Source: Candidatus Uhrbacteria bacterium RIFCSPLOWO2_02_FULL_49_11 (GTDB taxonomy: Bacteria > Patescibacteriota > Patescibacteriia > 2-02-FULL-49-11). Taken from it: a stretch of 6,673 bases of DNA. A program made the translations under genes and the position numbers. Every line of letters starts with the position of its first letter. Position 1 is the first letter of the stretch. Under the pieces are notes generated by a model that searched no databases, had not been told where the DNA came from, and was given only the letters and a program-made list of their open reading frames with translations. The stretch spans positions 1-6,673 of the forward strand of contig MGER01000025.1 in assembly GCA_001791465.1 (NCBI GenBank). The letters run 5' to 3'. This document shows, piece after piece, positions 1 through 5,309 of this stretch.

Positions 1-67
1 AACTATCCCATCGTTCCTGTTGTCCGTTATCCTGGATATCACGCGCATTGATCAACTGACCTGACAT
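1..67 (-). CDS. Possible 5' end of a gene cut by the window edge (unidentified; FemAB-like N-terminus is only a guess)
   Basis: Reading leftward on the minus strand from an ATG at 67-65, 22 codons stay open to the edge of the window. They give a hydrophilic N-terminus that begins MSGQLINARDIQD and ends ERWDS. The plus-strand frames through this stretch all close (stops at 49-51, 57-59 and 62-64), so the minus-strand reading is the likelier one. It follows the riboflavin kinase gene in the same direction after a 32-bp gap. No clear Shine-Dalgarno sequence precedes the ATG; instead the gap holds the -10-like words TATAAG and GATAAT (96-91 and 91-86), so the gene might have its own promoter and a short leader. 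The pattern R-x-I-x-D followed by WD faintly recalls the start of FemAB-type peptidoglycan bridge transferases, but 22 residues are too few to name a family. Confidence 0.4.
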   Translation of the reverse strand, partial: MSGQLINARDIQDNGQQERWDS

Positions 68-99
68 AACAATGTTTTTAGTAGTATTATCTTATACCC

Positions 100-477
100 T
101 TACTGTAAAATGGCTCGTGCCAATCTTATATCCCTCTTGATCTGTGAGGATAATTGTTTTTTATCGTTATAAAATCTCAACTTCCTGATTTTCTTCACGA
201 GTTCCGCTTCGCAATGCCATCCGTAAATATTTTTATCAAAACCAATAATATGCACCTCTACCTTGTCCTTCACGCCAATCACCGCAACCCCTTTTAACCA
301 TAATCCATTATTTTTGATTTTTGATTTTTGATTTTTGATTTTCACTCTACACGCCCATACCCCCTTCGGCACCGAATGATGCACAAAATAGCGGCGGTCG
401 AGATTCGCCGTCGGATACCCCATCATCCTGCCCCACCCATCACCGTGGATAACTTTTCCGCGTAAGACATATTGCAT
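100..477 (-). CDS. ribF: Stand-alone riboflavin kinase (flavokinase domain, RibF C-terminal type)
   Basis: The 125-residue protein should phosphorylate riboflavin with ATP to FMN in the cytoplasm. It has the family hallmarks in order: the glycine-rich HGDGWGR segment (11-17), the GYPTAN motif (20-25) whose Thr and Asn bind Mg-ATP, GVAVIGVK (63-70), the VEVHIIGFDKNIYG segment (73-86) with the expected catalytic glutamate E74, and the C-terminal helix with LRFYND and QIKRDI (100-116). Typical bacterial RibF is bifunctional and about 300 residues long, with an N-terminal FAD synthetase domain. That domain is absent here and no second ORF in the window supplies it, so the symbol covers only the kinase half. 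Residues 46-57 (KIKNQKSKIKNN) are an extra basic loop encoded by a heptanucleotide repeat and lie between two predicted strands. The ATG at 477-475 gives a full-length domain; upstream is a purine-rich GAGGGGAGAG stretch, rather far away. The gene diverges from the plus-strand gene at 534. Confidence 0.88.
   Translation of the reverse strand: MQYVLRGKVIHGDGWGRMMGYPTANLDRRYFVHHSVPKGVWACRVKIKNQKSKIKNNGLWLKGVAVIGVKDKVEVHIIGFDKNIYGWHCEAELVKKIRKLRFYNDKKQLSSQIKRDIRLARAILQ
311..342. repeat. Perfect heptanucleotide tandem repeat, (TTTTTGA) x4 plus TTTT, inside the riboflavin kinase gene
   Basis: Four exact copies of TTTTTGA run from 311 to 338, followed by TTTT to 342. Seven is not a multiple of three, so gain or loss of one copy would shift the reading frame; only changes of three copies (21 bp, 7 residues) keep it. 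On the coding strand the array reads as Lys/Ile/Asn/Gln/Ser codons and makes the low-complexity loop at residues 46-57. It resembles the short AT-rich arrays often seen between genes in CPR genomes, here inside a gene. Confidence 0.9.
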
Positions 478-519
478 ATATCTGCTCTATTTCTCTCCCC
501 TCTTGACAAATGACAAAAA

Positions 520-529
520 AAGGAAGGAT
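520..529 (+). promoter_or_regulatory. Ribosome binding site deciding the start of the tandem TTM gene
   Basis: The purine run AAGGAAGGA sits 5-6 bases before the ATG at 534-536, a good Shine-Dalgarno spacing. The next in-frame ATG (540-542, Met3) would be about 11-12 bases away. An out-of-frame ATG at 530-532 is too close to be used with this site. This favours 534 as the start. Confidence 0.6.
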
Positions 530-533
530 ATGA

Positions 534-1991
534 ATGTATATGGCGCATCGTGTCTCTCTCCATTGCGGAGAATTGACTAACCGCGTAGAAATGCGGTGGC
601 TTTTAAATACTTACTCATACCACGCAGTGAATACAGCCCTTTCAAAGGTCCTCTCACCGATCACGTACTCAACTAGGCACTGGACCCAGACGCTCTATCT
701 CAATAACGATGCACATGACGTACCTTGGGCGATGAACATAAGGATGAGACGCTACTTCAATGAACCGCTTAAGGGTTCATTCCGGCTCACTCATGGAATA
801 TGGACCCTTGAAAGAAAAATCACCCTGCCTGAGACAGTACAACAGAAGAAAAAAATACGTGAACAAGTCCAGCTGACAACCGCATTGAAGAGATATCGGC
901 GTCTTAATATTCTATGCAACAGACAGAACCCAAAATATTTGTGCCCACTCAATGAGCCACTACGACCGTTCTTGGCAATCGAATATCACCGTGAACATTA
1001 TATTGAAAAAGGCACTGAAAACACGGCACGCCTCACCTTGGATCGCGATATACGCTATTGGCACCAACTTACCGATAGGACATGGATACCGCTTGGTGTT
1101 GAAAATGGAATTCGGCTTGAAATAAAATGCGACTCATGCTTTCTTAAGACGCAGGCGTATTCTCAAATCATTCGTTTGCTCCAACATACTCATGCGGTAC
1201 CCGTTCTCTCAAAACGCTATGTAGGCCTCAACAGGCTCAATATGTGGCAACGATCAATTGCTCCGCTTCCCATTGATGAAATTCCTGGCTTTGAATACGA
1301 AATCACCTTTGATGTTCCCGAAGAAAAGGCGCAGACGATTTCCGCAGAATTATTCCATGTATTTAAAAAAGGAATAAAGCATTTCACTATCGATCCGTAT
1401 CGTAATTGGATGAGTGAGCAGAGTATGATACGGCTCTACATGGGGAATAACTTACGGCTCAATCTTTATGGTGATACCTTTAAATGGGTATGGAAAAGAA
1501 GTGCACCGCATTCGCCTTCGCATAAAATAAGAATTAAAACATCACGGGAAGAAAAAGGATCGGAGCGCTTAATCACTCCTAAACAAATTAGTGAATTTTT
1601 TACTCGATACCGACTCCAAGGAGCGCTCACGAGACATAAACGTCAATTCTGGATTCGTGATAAGAATGAACGAATCTATAAAATTTCAGTACATAGATCC
1701 TCTAATTTCACCACCGTACAACACCTTACAAGACTTGATCTTGAATATGTAGGACGCGCTAAACCTGGAGATTCGCAAAACGCCCTCACGACAGTAACAC
1801 GTCAACTTCAAACGGTAGCCCGCATTATAAGAAAATCATTTCCCGCTCTAAAGCCTGCTACCGCTTCCCTACGCGCCTATTCTTGGATTCACCCCAAAGA
1901 TATAAACAAACATCCTGCCCTCCAGATCCTCTATGGATTCAATAAGCTACATCATTCAATAAAAATTAATAATTGCTCGATCTTTGGCTAA
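534..1991 (+). CDS. Tandem triphosphate-tunnel (VTC/CYTH-like) domain protein, putative polyphosphate polymerase-related
   Basis: A soluble 485-residue protein with no signal peptide or membrane helix. Residues about 16-240 match the VTC domain, the TTM-fold catalytic domain of polyphosphate polymerases, motif by motif: RVEMR (17-21); TLYLNN (53-58); the paired arginines of NIRMRRY (R70, R72); TLERK (E93, K95); IEYHREHYI (R153); ARLTLDRDI (R166, D170); RLEIKCD (E196, K198); and LSKRYVG (K227). These correspond to the tunnel-lining residues of yeast Vtc4 as I recall its pattern. Residues about 252-440 look like a second, divergent copy: FEYEITFDV (E254, E256), IRLYMGNNLRLN, TFKWVWKR (K317, K321), LTRHKRQFWI, YKISVHRSS, LDLEYVG (E404), then a basic C-terminal helix. 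By family knowledge a VTC domain polymerises the gamma-phosphate of ATP; the real activity here is unproven. It is the only plus-strand gene, overlaps the MBL gene by 36 bp at its 3' end, and sampled stretches look more AT-rich than tig. VTC homology of the first half is likely; the second TTM domain is inference. Confidence 0.72.
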   Translation: MYMAHRVSLHCGELTNRVEMRWLLNTYSYHAVNTALSKVLSPITYSTRHWTQTLYLNNDAHDVPWAMNIRMRRYFNEPLKGSFRLTHGIWTLERKITLPETVQQKKKIREQVQLTTALKRYRRLNILCNRQNPKYLCPLNEPLRPFLAIEYHREHYIEKGTENTARLTLDRDIRYWHQLTDRTWIPLGVENGIRLEIKCDSCFLKTQAYSQIIRLLQHTHAVPVLSKRYVGLNRLNMWQRSIAPLPIDEIPGFEYEITFDVPEEKAQTISAELFHVFKKGIKHFTIDPYRNWMSEQSMIRLYMGNNLRLNLYGDTFKWVWKRSAPHSPSHKIRIKTSREEKGSERLITPKQISEFFTRYRLQGALTRHKRQFWIRDKNERIYKISVHRSSNFTTVQHLTRLDLEYVGRAKPGDSQNALTTVTRQLQTVARIIRKSFPALKPATASLRAYSWIHPKDINKHPALQILYGFNKLHHSIKINNCSIFG

Positions 1992-2720
1992 TTGTACCAC
2001 ACCTGAATATTCTTCTCTGCACTGCCCAACCACATCTACCCGATCGCACGGCGGGAAGCGGTGAGTGAGGACCACGCGCTTGACCTTAGCCTTGGTTGCA
2101 ATCATGCCGCACTCGCGCGGAGTCAGATGCCCTTTGTGTTTTAACTCATTCGGGAACCCGCATTCTATCACTAGCGTTTCAACCCCTCGCACAAAGGGTA
2201 TTATTTTTTCATCGTAATCAAGATCTCCCGTATACGCGAGAGCGCGGCGCCCTTTCTGTATGCGATACACAACACTCTTAATGCTGGGATAATGCCTTAC
2301 CGGATGAGAAAGGACTGATACGCGCCCTATCCTCACATGAGACCGCGATAATTCATGGTATTTAATAGTAATGCCTTTATAGGATTTCTTACCCAGTCCT
2401 GCAAATACCTTTTTGAGCGTCCGCGTAAATCCCTTCGGACCATAAAGGGTGAGGGTTCTCGGCGGGAGTCTCCATTGCGCAACCTGGTTCTCAAGAGTGG
2501 TAAGGAAGGGAAGAAGGTCAAAAAAATGGTCTTTATGCAGATGAGTGAAGAAAATGCGCTGAATATGTTGGTATGGCACTTTAAGCTCCACCAACCTCAA
2601 AAGCGTCCCATATCCGAAATCAAATAACGTGAGGTCCTTGCCGTCGCGCAGTAAATATCCCGCGCTTCTGCGCTTGGGATCGGGAAAATGCGTCCCAGAA
2701 CCTAAAATTATAAATTGCAT
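1956..2720 (-). CDS. MBL-fold metallohydrolase, RNase Z-like
   Basis: A 254-residue metallo-beta-lactamase-fold hydrolase. The binuclear zinc site is visible: THLHKDH (H60, H62, D64, H65), SHPVRH (H139), YTGD (D165) and LTH (H220). The GHLTPREC stretch (H198) matches the HST-type motif in which RNase Z carries its catalytic histidine, and MQFIILGSGTHFPDP plus FDFGYGT are typical RNase Z-family strands. RNase Z trims the 3' trailer of tRNA precursors. The protein is shorter than usual bacterial RNase Z (about 300 residues) and an exosite arm is not obvious, so a related MBL hydrolase with another substrate remains possible. It is the last gene of the minus-strand run, 26 bp after the dehydrogenase gene. 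The gap contains TATAAT (2729-2724) only 3 bases before the ATG, with no clear Shine-Dalgarno; this may be chance. The last 36 bp overlap the convergent plus-strand gene. Confidence 0.85.
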   Translation of the reverse strand: MQFIILGSGTHFPDPKRRSAGYLLRDGKDLTLFDFGYGTLLRLVELKVPYQHIQRIFFTHLHKDHFFDLLPFLTTLENQVAQWRLPPRTLTLYGPKGFTRTLKKVFAGLGKKSYKGITIKYHELSRSHVRIGRVSVLSHPVRHYPSIKSVVYRIQKGRRALAYTGDLDYDEKIIPFVRGVETLVIECGFPNELKHKGHLTPRECGMIATKAKVKRVVLTHRFPPCDRVDVVGQCREEYSGVVQLAKDRAIINFY

Positions 2721-2746
2721 ACGATTATATGCCAGCTTTCTTGCAG

Positions 2747-3757
2747 TTAAAAATTAATAATCGTCTTTATCCTTCCCTCGGTATACATAAGCGCTTCTTG
2801 AAAAGCCCGCGCGCCTTCTGACGCAGAATAACGATGGGAAATCAAACTCATCAAATCTACCTTTTTTTGGGCTGCAAGCTCAACACTCTGCGGAAATGCA
2901 AATGCGCACGTCCAAGAACCGCGCACCGTTAATTCTTTCTTCACTAAATGCATGAGGTTCAAACTCGCGGGGGATTCAAACACGCCCAACAGCACTACGG
3001 TGCCATGACGTCGCGTTATCTCCAGCGACATTTCAGCGGTGGCCGCCTGCCCGACCGCTTCAATGGTAATATCAACTCCTTCTTTAGTGAACGCGCGAAT
3101 GGCGTCCGCCGCATTTTGTTTCTTGCTATTAATCACCTTATCAACCCATTTTTTACGCGCGGCAAATTGAAGGCGTGCATCCTGTATATCAATGCCGATC
3201 ACATGAGCGCCTGCCGCTTTCAATACTTGGTCAACCAAAAGACCAATGGGCCCCTGGCCAATGACCGCCACCTTCTTATCTAGCACGAAACCAATTTCTT
3301 GCGCCGCATAATACGCAATGGAAAGCGGCTCAATGAGCGCCGCTTCTTCAAAACTAAGGCTCTTAGGAAACGGGTACACTAATGATGCGGGCACCGCGAC
3401 ATATTGTGCCAATGCGCCGCTGCGATGGAGACCGATTACTTGAGCCTGCGCGCACAAATTTGGCCTGCCTTGCACGCAGTAACTGCACCGCCCGCAACTT
3501 ACCACGTGTTCTGCCACAACCCGATCTCCTTTTTTGAATTTTTTCACTTGCGAACCAACCTGCCATATCACGCCGCTAAACTCATGCCCAATAATCAAAG
3601 GGGTTGGCAATTCCATTCCACCGCGGTAGATATGCAGGTCAGTGCCGCAGATGCCTACGCTCTTAATTCTAATAAGCACTTCATCGCCTTTAATCTTTGG
3701 GAGAGGCGTCTCTCGATATATGATGGTATTTGGTTTGGTGTATATGAGAGCTTTCAT
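2747..3757 (-). CDS. Zinc-dependent medium-chain alcohol/polyol dehydrogenase
   Basis: A 336-residue medium-chain dehydrogenase (GroES-like N-terminal domain, Rossmann C-terminal domain) that should oxidise an alcohol or polyol, or reduce the carbonyl, with NAD(H) in the cytoplasm. Catalytic zinc residues are C37 in GICGTD, H58-E59 in GHEFSG and E143 in LIEPLS. The structural zinc lobe has four cysteines: C88, C91, C94 and C102. The nucleotide-binding motif GQGPIG (167-172) is followed by an acidic D190 at the end of the next strand, which favours NAD over NADP. The arrangement resembles sorbitol, butanediol and threonine dehydrogenases; sequence alone does not fix the substrate. It lies 22 bp after the Nudix gene and 26 bp before the MBL gene, so co-transcription is likely. 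The ATG start at 3757-3755 gives the standard MKALIY N-terminus, with only a weak GGA about 8-10 bases upstream. Confidence 0.92.
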   Translation of the reverse strand: MKALIYTKPNTIIYRETPLPKIKGDEVLIRIKSVGICGTDLHIYRGGMELPTPLIIGHEFSGVIWQVGSQVKKFKKGDRVVAEHVVSCGRCSYCVQGRPNLCAQAQVIGLHRSGALAQYVAVPASLVYPFPKSLSFEEAALIEPLSIAYYAAQEIGFVLDKKVAVIGQGPIGLLVDQVLKAAGAHVIGIDIQDARLQFAARKKWVDKVINSKKQNAADAIRAFTKEGVDITIEAVGQAATAEMSLEITRRHGTVVLLGVFESPASLNLMHLVKKELTVRGSWTCAFAFPQSVELAAQKKVDLMSLISHRYSASEGARAFQEALMYTEGRIKTIINF

Positions 3758-3779
3758 ATATTTTTTCCATGATTGATAT

Positions 3780-4355
3780 TTAACCGTAGAATAATTTTTT
3801 CAACCTTTCCCGCTCTGTCTCATCATACTTTGCCCGAATAAAATCACCTTGACTTTGCATGCCCCTGAAGGTGTCGCACTCATTGACGAAGCGTATAAGC
3901 TCATCAAATTCCATCTCATGGATGGTAATTTTTTCTTCTTCAGGCATAGTCGGTTCTCCCACATAACGGCAACGCCTCGCAATATAGTGGTATCCTTCAA
4001 AAATGACTTTTTGATACGGCTGAATGCGCTTCCAGAGAAAAAACTCTGGAGACTCAAGACCTGATTCCTCGCGAAGCTCGCGTCGCGCCGCGTTGAGGGG
4101 CGTCTCTCCCGCATCCACTCTTCCTCCGATAAAAGAATAAAAACTTTTAAGATGCGGCTGCTGCTGTTCTATAACGACAATTTTGCCATTCTCCAACACA
4201 GGAATCGCTTCCGCATAATCCTGGCGTTTCACCGCTTCAAACGTCCGCTTCGTGCCGTCAAATATCTCCTGTTCCCATTGCCATACCTCAAACAATACGC
4301 CTTTGAACACGCGCTTTGCATGAGAAGGAATACCTTGAAAAAACTTATGGGGCAT
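3780..4355 (-). CDS. Nudix hydrolase, ADP-ribose pyrophosphatase-like
   Basis: The 191-residue protein carries a complete Nudix box at residues 78-100: G78, E84, R92-E93-L94, E96-E97 and G99-L100, exactly the G-x5-E-x7-REU-x-EE-x-GU consensus that coordinates Mg for cleavage of nucleoside diphosphate-X compounds. The N-terminal part (strand-rich FEVWQWEQEIFDGTKRTFE, then AEAIPVLENGKIVVIEQQ) follows the layout of ADP-ribose pyrophosphatases, so ADP-ribose or a similar nucleotide sugar is the best substrate guess; a nucleotide-sanitising role is also possible. The C-terminal region (139-191) is charged and helical. The gene starts only 3 bp after the nfo stop codon, which implies translational coupling with the repair gene. 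The ATG at 4355-4353 is the first in frame, and its ribosome binding site must lie within the end of nfo, where only weak AGGA/AAGAA words occur. Confidence 0.9.
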   Translation of the reverse strand: MPHKFFQGIPSHAKRVFKGVLFEVWQWEQEIFDGTKRTFEAVKRQDYAEAIPVLENGKIVVIEQQQPHLKSFYSFIGGRVDAGETPLNAARRELREESGLESPEFFLWKRIQPYQKVIFEGYHYIARRCRYVGEPTMPEEEKITIHEMEFDELIRFVNECDTFRGMQSQGDFIRAKYDETERERLKKLFYG

Positions 4356-4358
4356 AAA

Positions 4359-5222
4359 TTAGTTCTTCATAATCCTGAAATCTTTTAAAATATCCAAATT
4401 CCTTGGATCATCTTTTGGGCTGTCTTTCGGTGTCTCAAGAATCATATTAAGACGCTGAAGCGCCTTGTGCCGCACCAGCGCTTCAAACCCCTTTAGTCCT
4501 ATTTTTCCTTTGCCGATGTGCTCGTGCCTGTCCTTGTGCTCCCCAAGCCCGTAGAGCGAATCGTTTGCGTGTATAAGCTTCAACCGTTCCAATCCGATCA
4601 CCTTATCAAATAACCTCAGAAACTCATCAACACTTAACTTGGAACTCAAATCATACCCCATGGCAAACGCATGGCAAGTATCGAGGCAGACACCAAGCTT
4701 TCTGCGATATTCTTTATCGATCCGCTCCGCGCATTTGAGGATATATGCCAATTCGTCCAAAGTCCCGCCGATGATGTCTCCTGCGCCCGCAGACTGCTCC
4801 AATAAAAATAACGCGCTCCCTGTATACCCTTCAAGCACGTGATGCACGGCGCGAATGACTTTTTCCATAGATTTTTTACGCCCATAATCCTTCGCAGAAC
4901 CAAGATGCGTCATGACCGCTTGAGCGCCAATGAGCGTGCCGCGCTCAAGTTCCTCCCGCACCACGCCGATGGATCCCCACCGGATCGGTTTTTTCATTGA
5001 CGCGAAGTTGATGTAATACGGCGTGTGAATGTACCAATCCTGGAATTTATATTCCTTGCACCGCGTGAGAAATTCCTGTTGCGCCTCATCTGTAATCTCC
5101 GGCGCCTTGCCGCCTCTCGGAGATCGGGAAAATATCTGAAAACATTCACACCCCGCCGTATGCGCGTTCAGAGGCGCATTCTCTATACCTCCTGCTATAG
5201 ATACATGAGAACCGAAAAGCAT
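4359..5222 (-). CDS. nfo: Endonuclease IV (AP endonuclease, deoxyribonuclease IV)
   Basis: A 287-residue TIM-barrel AP endonuclease that cuts DNA 5' to abasic sites in base excision repair. All nine trinuclear-zinc ligands of the family can be placed: H66 (IHTPYY), H106 (THLGS), E142 (LLEQSAG), D181 and H184 (CLDTCHAFA), H218 (LIHANDS), D231 and H233 (DRHEHIG) and E263 (ILETPK). The start MLFGSHVSIAGG is the canonical N-terminus, and the length matches E. coli Nfo (about 285). The protein therefore looks complete and active. It lies 87 bp after tig, behind a palindromic spacer, and no good Shine-Dalgarno precedes the ATG; a GGAAA word is about 18 bases upstream, at the foot of the outer inverted repeat. 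The Nudix gene follows after 3 bp, so the two are very probably translated from one message. Confidence 0.96.
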   Translation of the reverse strand: MLFGSHVSIAGGIENAPLNAHTAGCECFQIFSRSPRGGKAPEITDEAQQEFLTRCKEYKFQDWYIHTPYYINFASMKKPIRWGSIGVVREELERGTLIGAQAVMTHLGSAKDYGRKKSMEKVIRAVHHVLEGYTGSALFLLEQSAGAGDIIGGTLDELAYILKCAERIDKEYRRKLGVCLDTCHAFAMGYDLSSKLSVDEFLRLFDKVIGLERLKLIHANDSLYGLGEHKDRHEHIGKGKIGLKGFEALVRHKALQRLNMILETPKDSPKDDPRNLDILKDFRIMKN

Positions 5223-5232
5223 AGGACAATTA

Positions 5233-5299
5233 TCAATTTCCGATTCTCAATTTTCAAACATTTGAAAATTGAATCATTGATACATTGATTGGAAATTGA
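5233..5299. repeat. Nested inverted repeats in the tig-nfo spacer (hairpin; possible weak terminator or 5' leader structure)
   Basis: An inner perfect 12-bp inverted repeat (5247-5258 TCAATTTTCAAA and 5261-5272 TTTGAAAATTGA, 2-base loop) is enclosed by outer 9-bp arms (5233-5241 TCAATTTCC and 5291-5299 GGAAATTGA). The spacer also holds three CATTGA words (5275, 5283, 5301) and other ATTGA-type words. On the minus strand the structure lies just after the tig stop and just before nfo. It lacks the GC-rich stem and U-tract of a standard intrinsic terminator. It could slow transcription, protect the tig 3' end or restrain nfo translation, or it may simply be an AT-rich repeat element of the kind common in CPR spacers. 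Confidence 0.7.
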
Positions 5300-5309
5300 G
5301 CATTGAAAA

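Noticed and set aside
481..516. TTGTCA words on the minus strand as promoters of the riboflavin kinase gene
   Set aside because: No recognisable -10 lies at proper spacing (GAAATA and AGCAGA only).
503..532. Exact TTGACA at 503-508 as the -35 of a promoter for the plus-strand gene
   Set aside because: At 16-18 bp spacing the best -10 candidate is GATATG (3 of 6 matches), and it would start the transcript after the Shine-Dalgarno and the chosen ATG. The hexamer alone does not support a promoter call.
2724..2752. TATAAT at 2729-2724 as a dedicated promoter for the MBL gene
   Set aside because: The matching -35 position reads TTTTAA, and the -10 lies 3 bases from the ATG, which would put the transcript start inside the start codon region. 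Read-through from the upstream genes is simpler.
2333..3772. Other-frame ORFs of 61-122 codons opposite or within the MBL and dehydrogenase genes
   Set aside because: The overlapping genes have intact catalytic motifs along their full length, while these frames show composition typical of antisense reading and no domain signatures.
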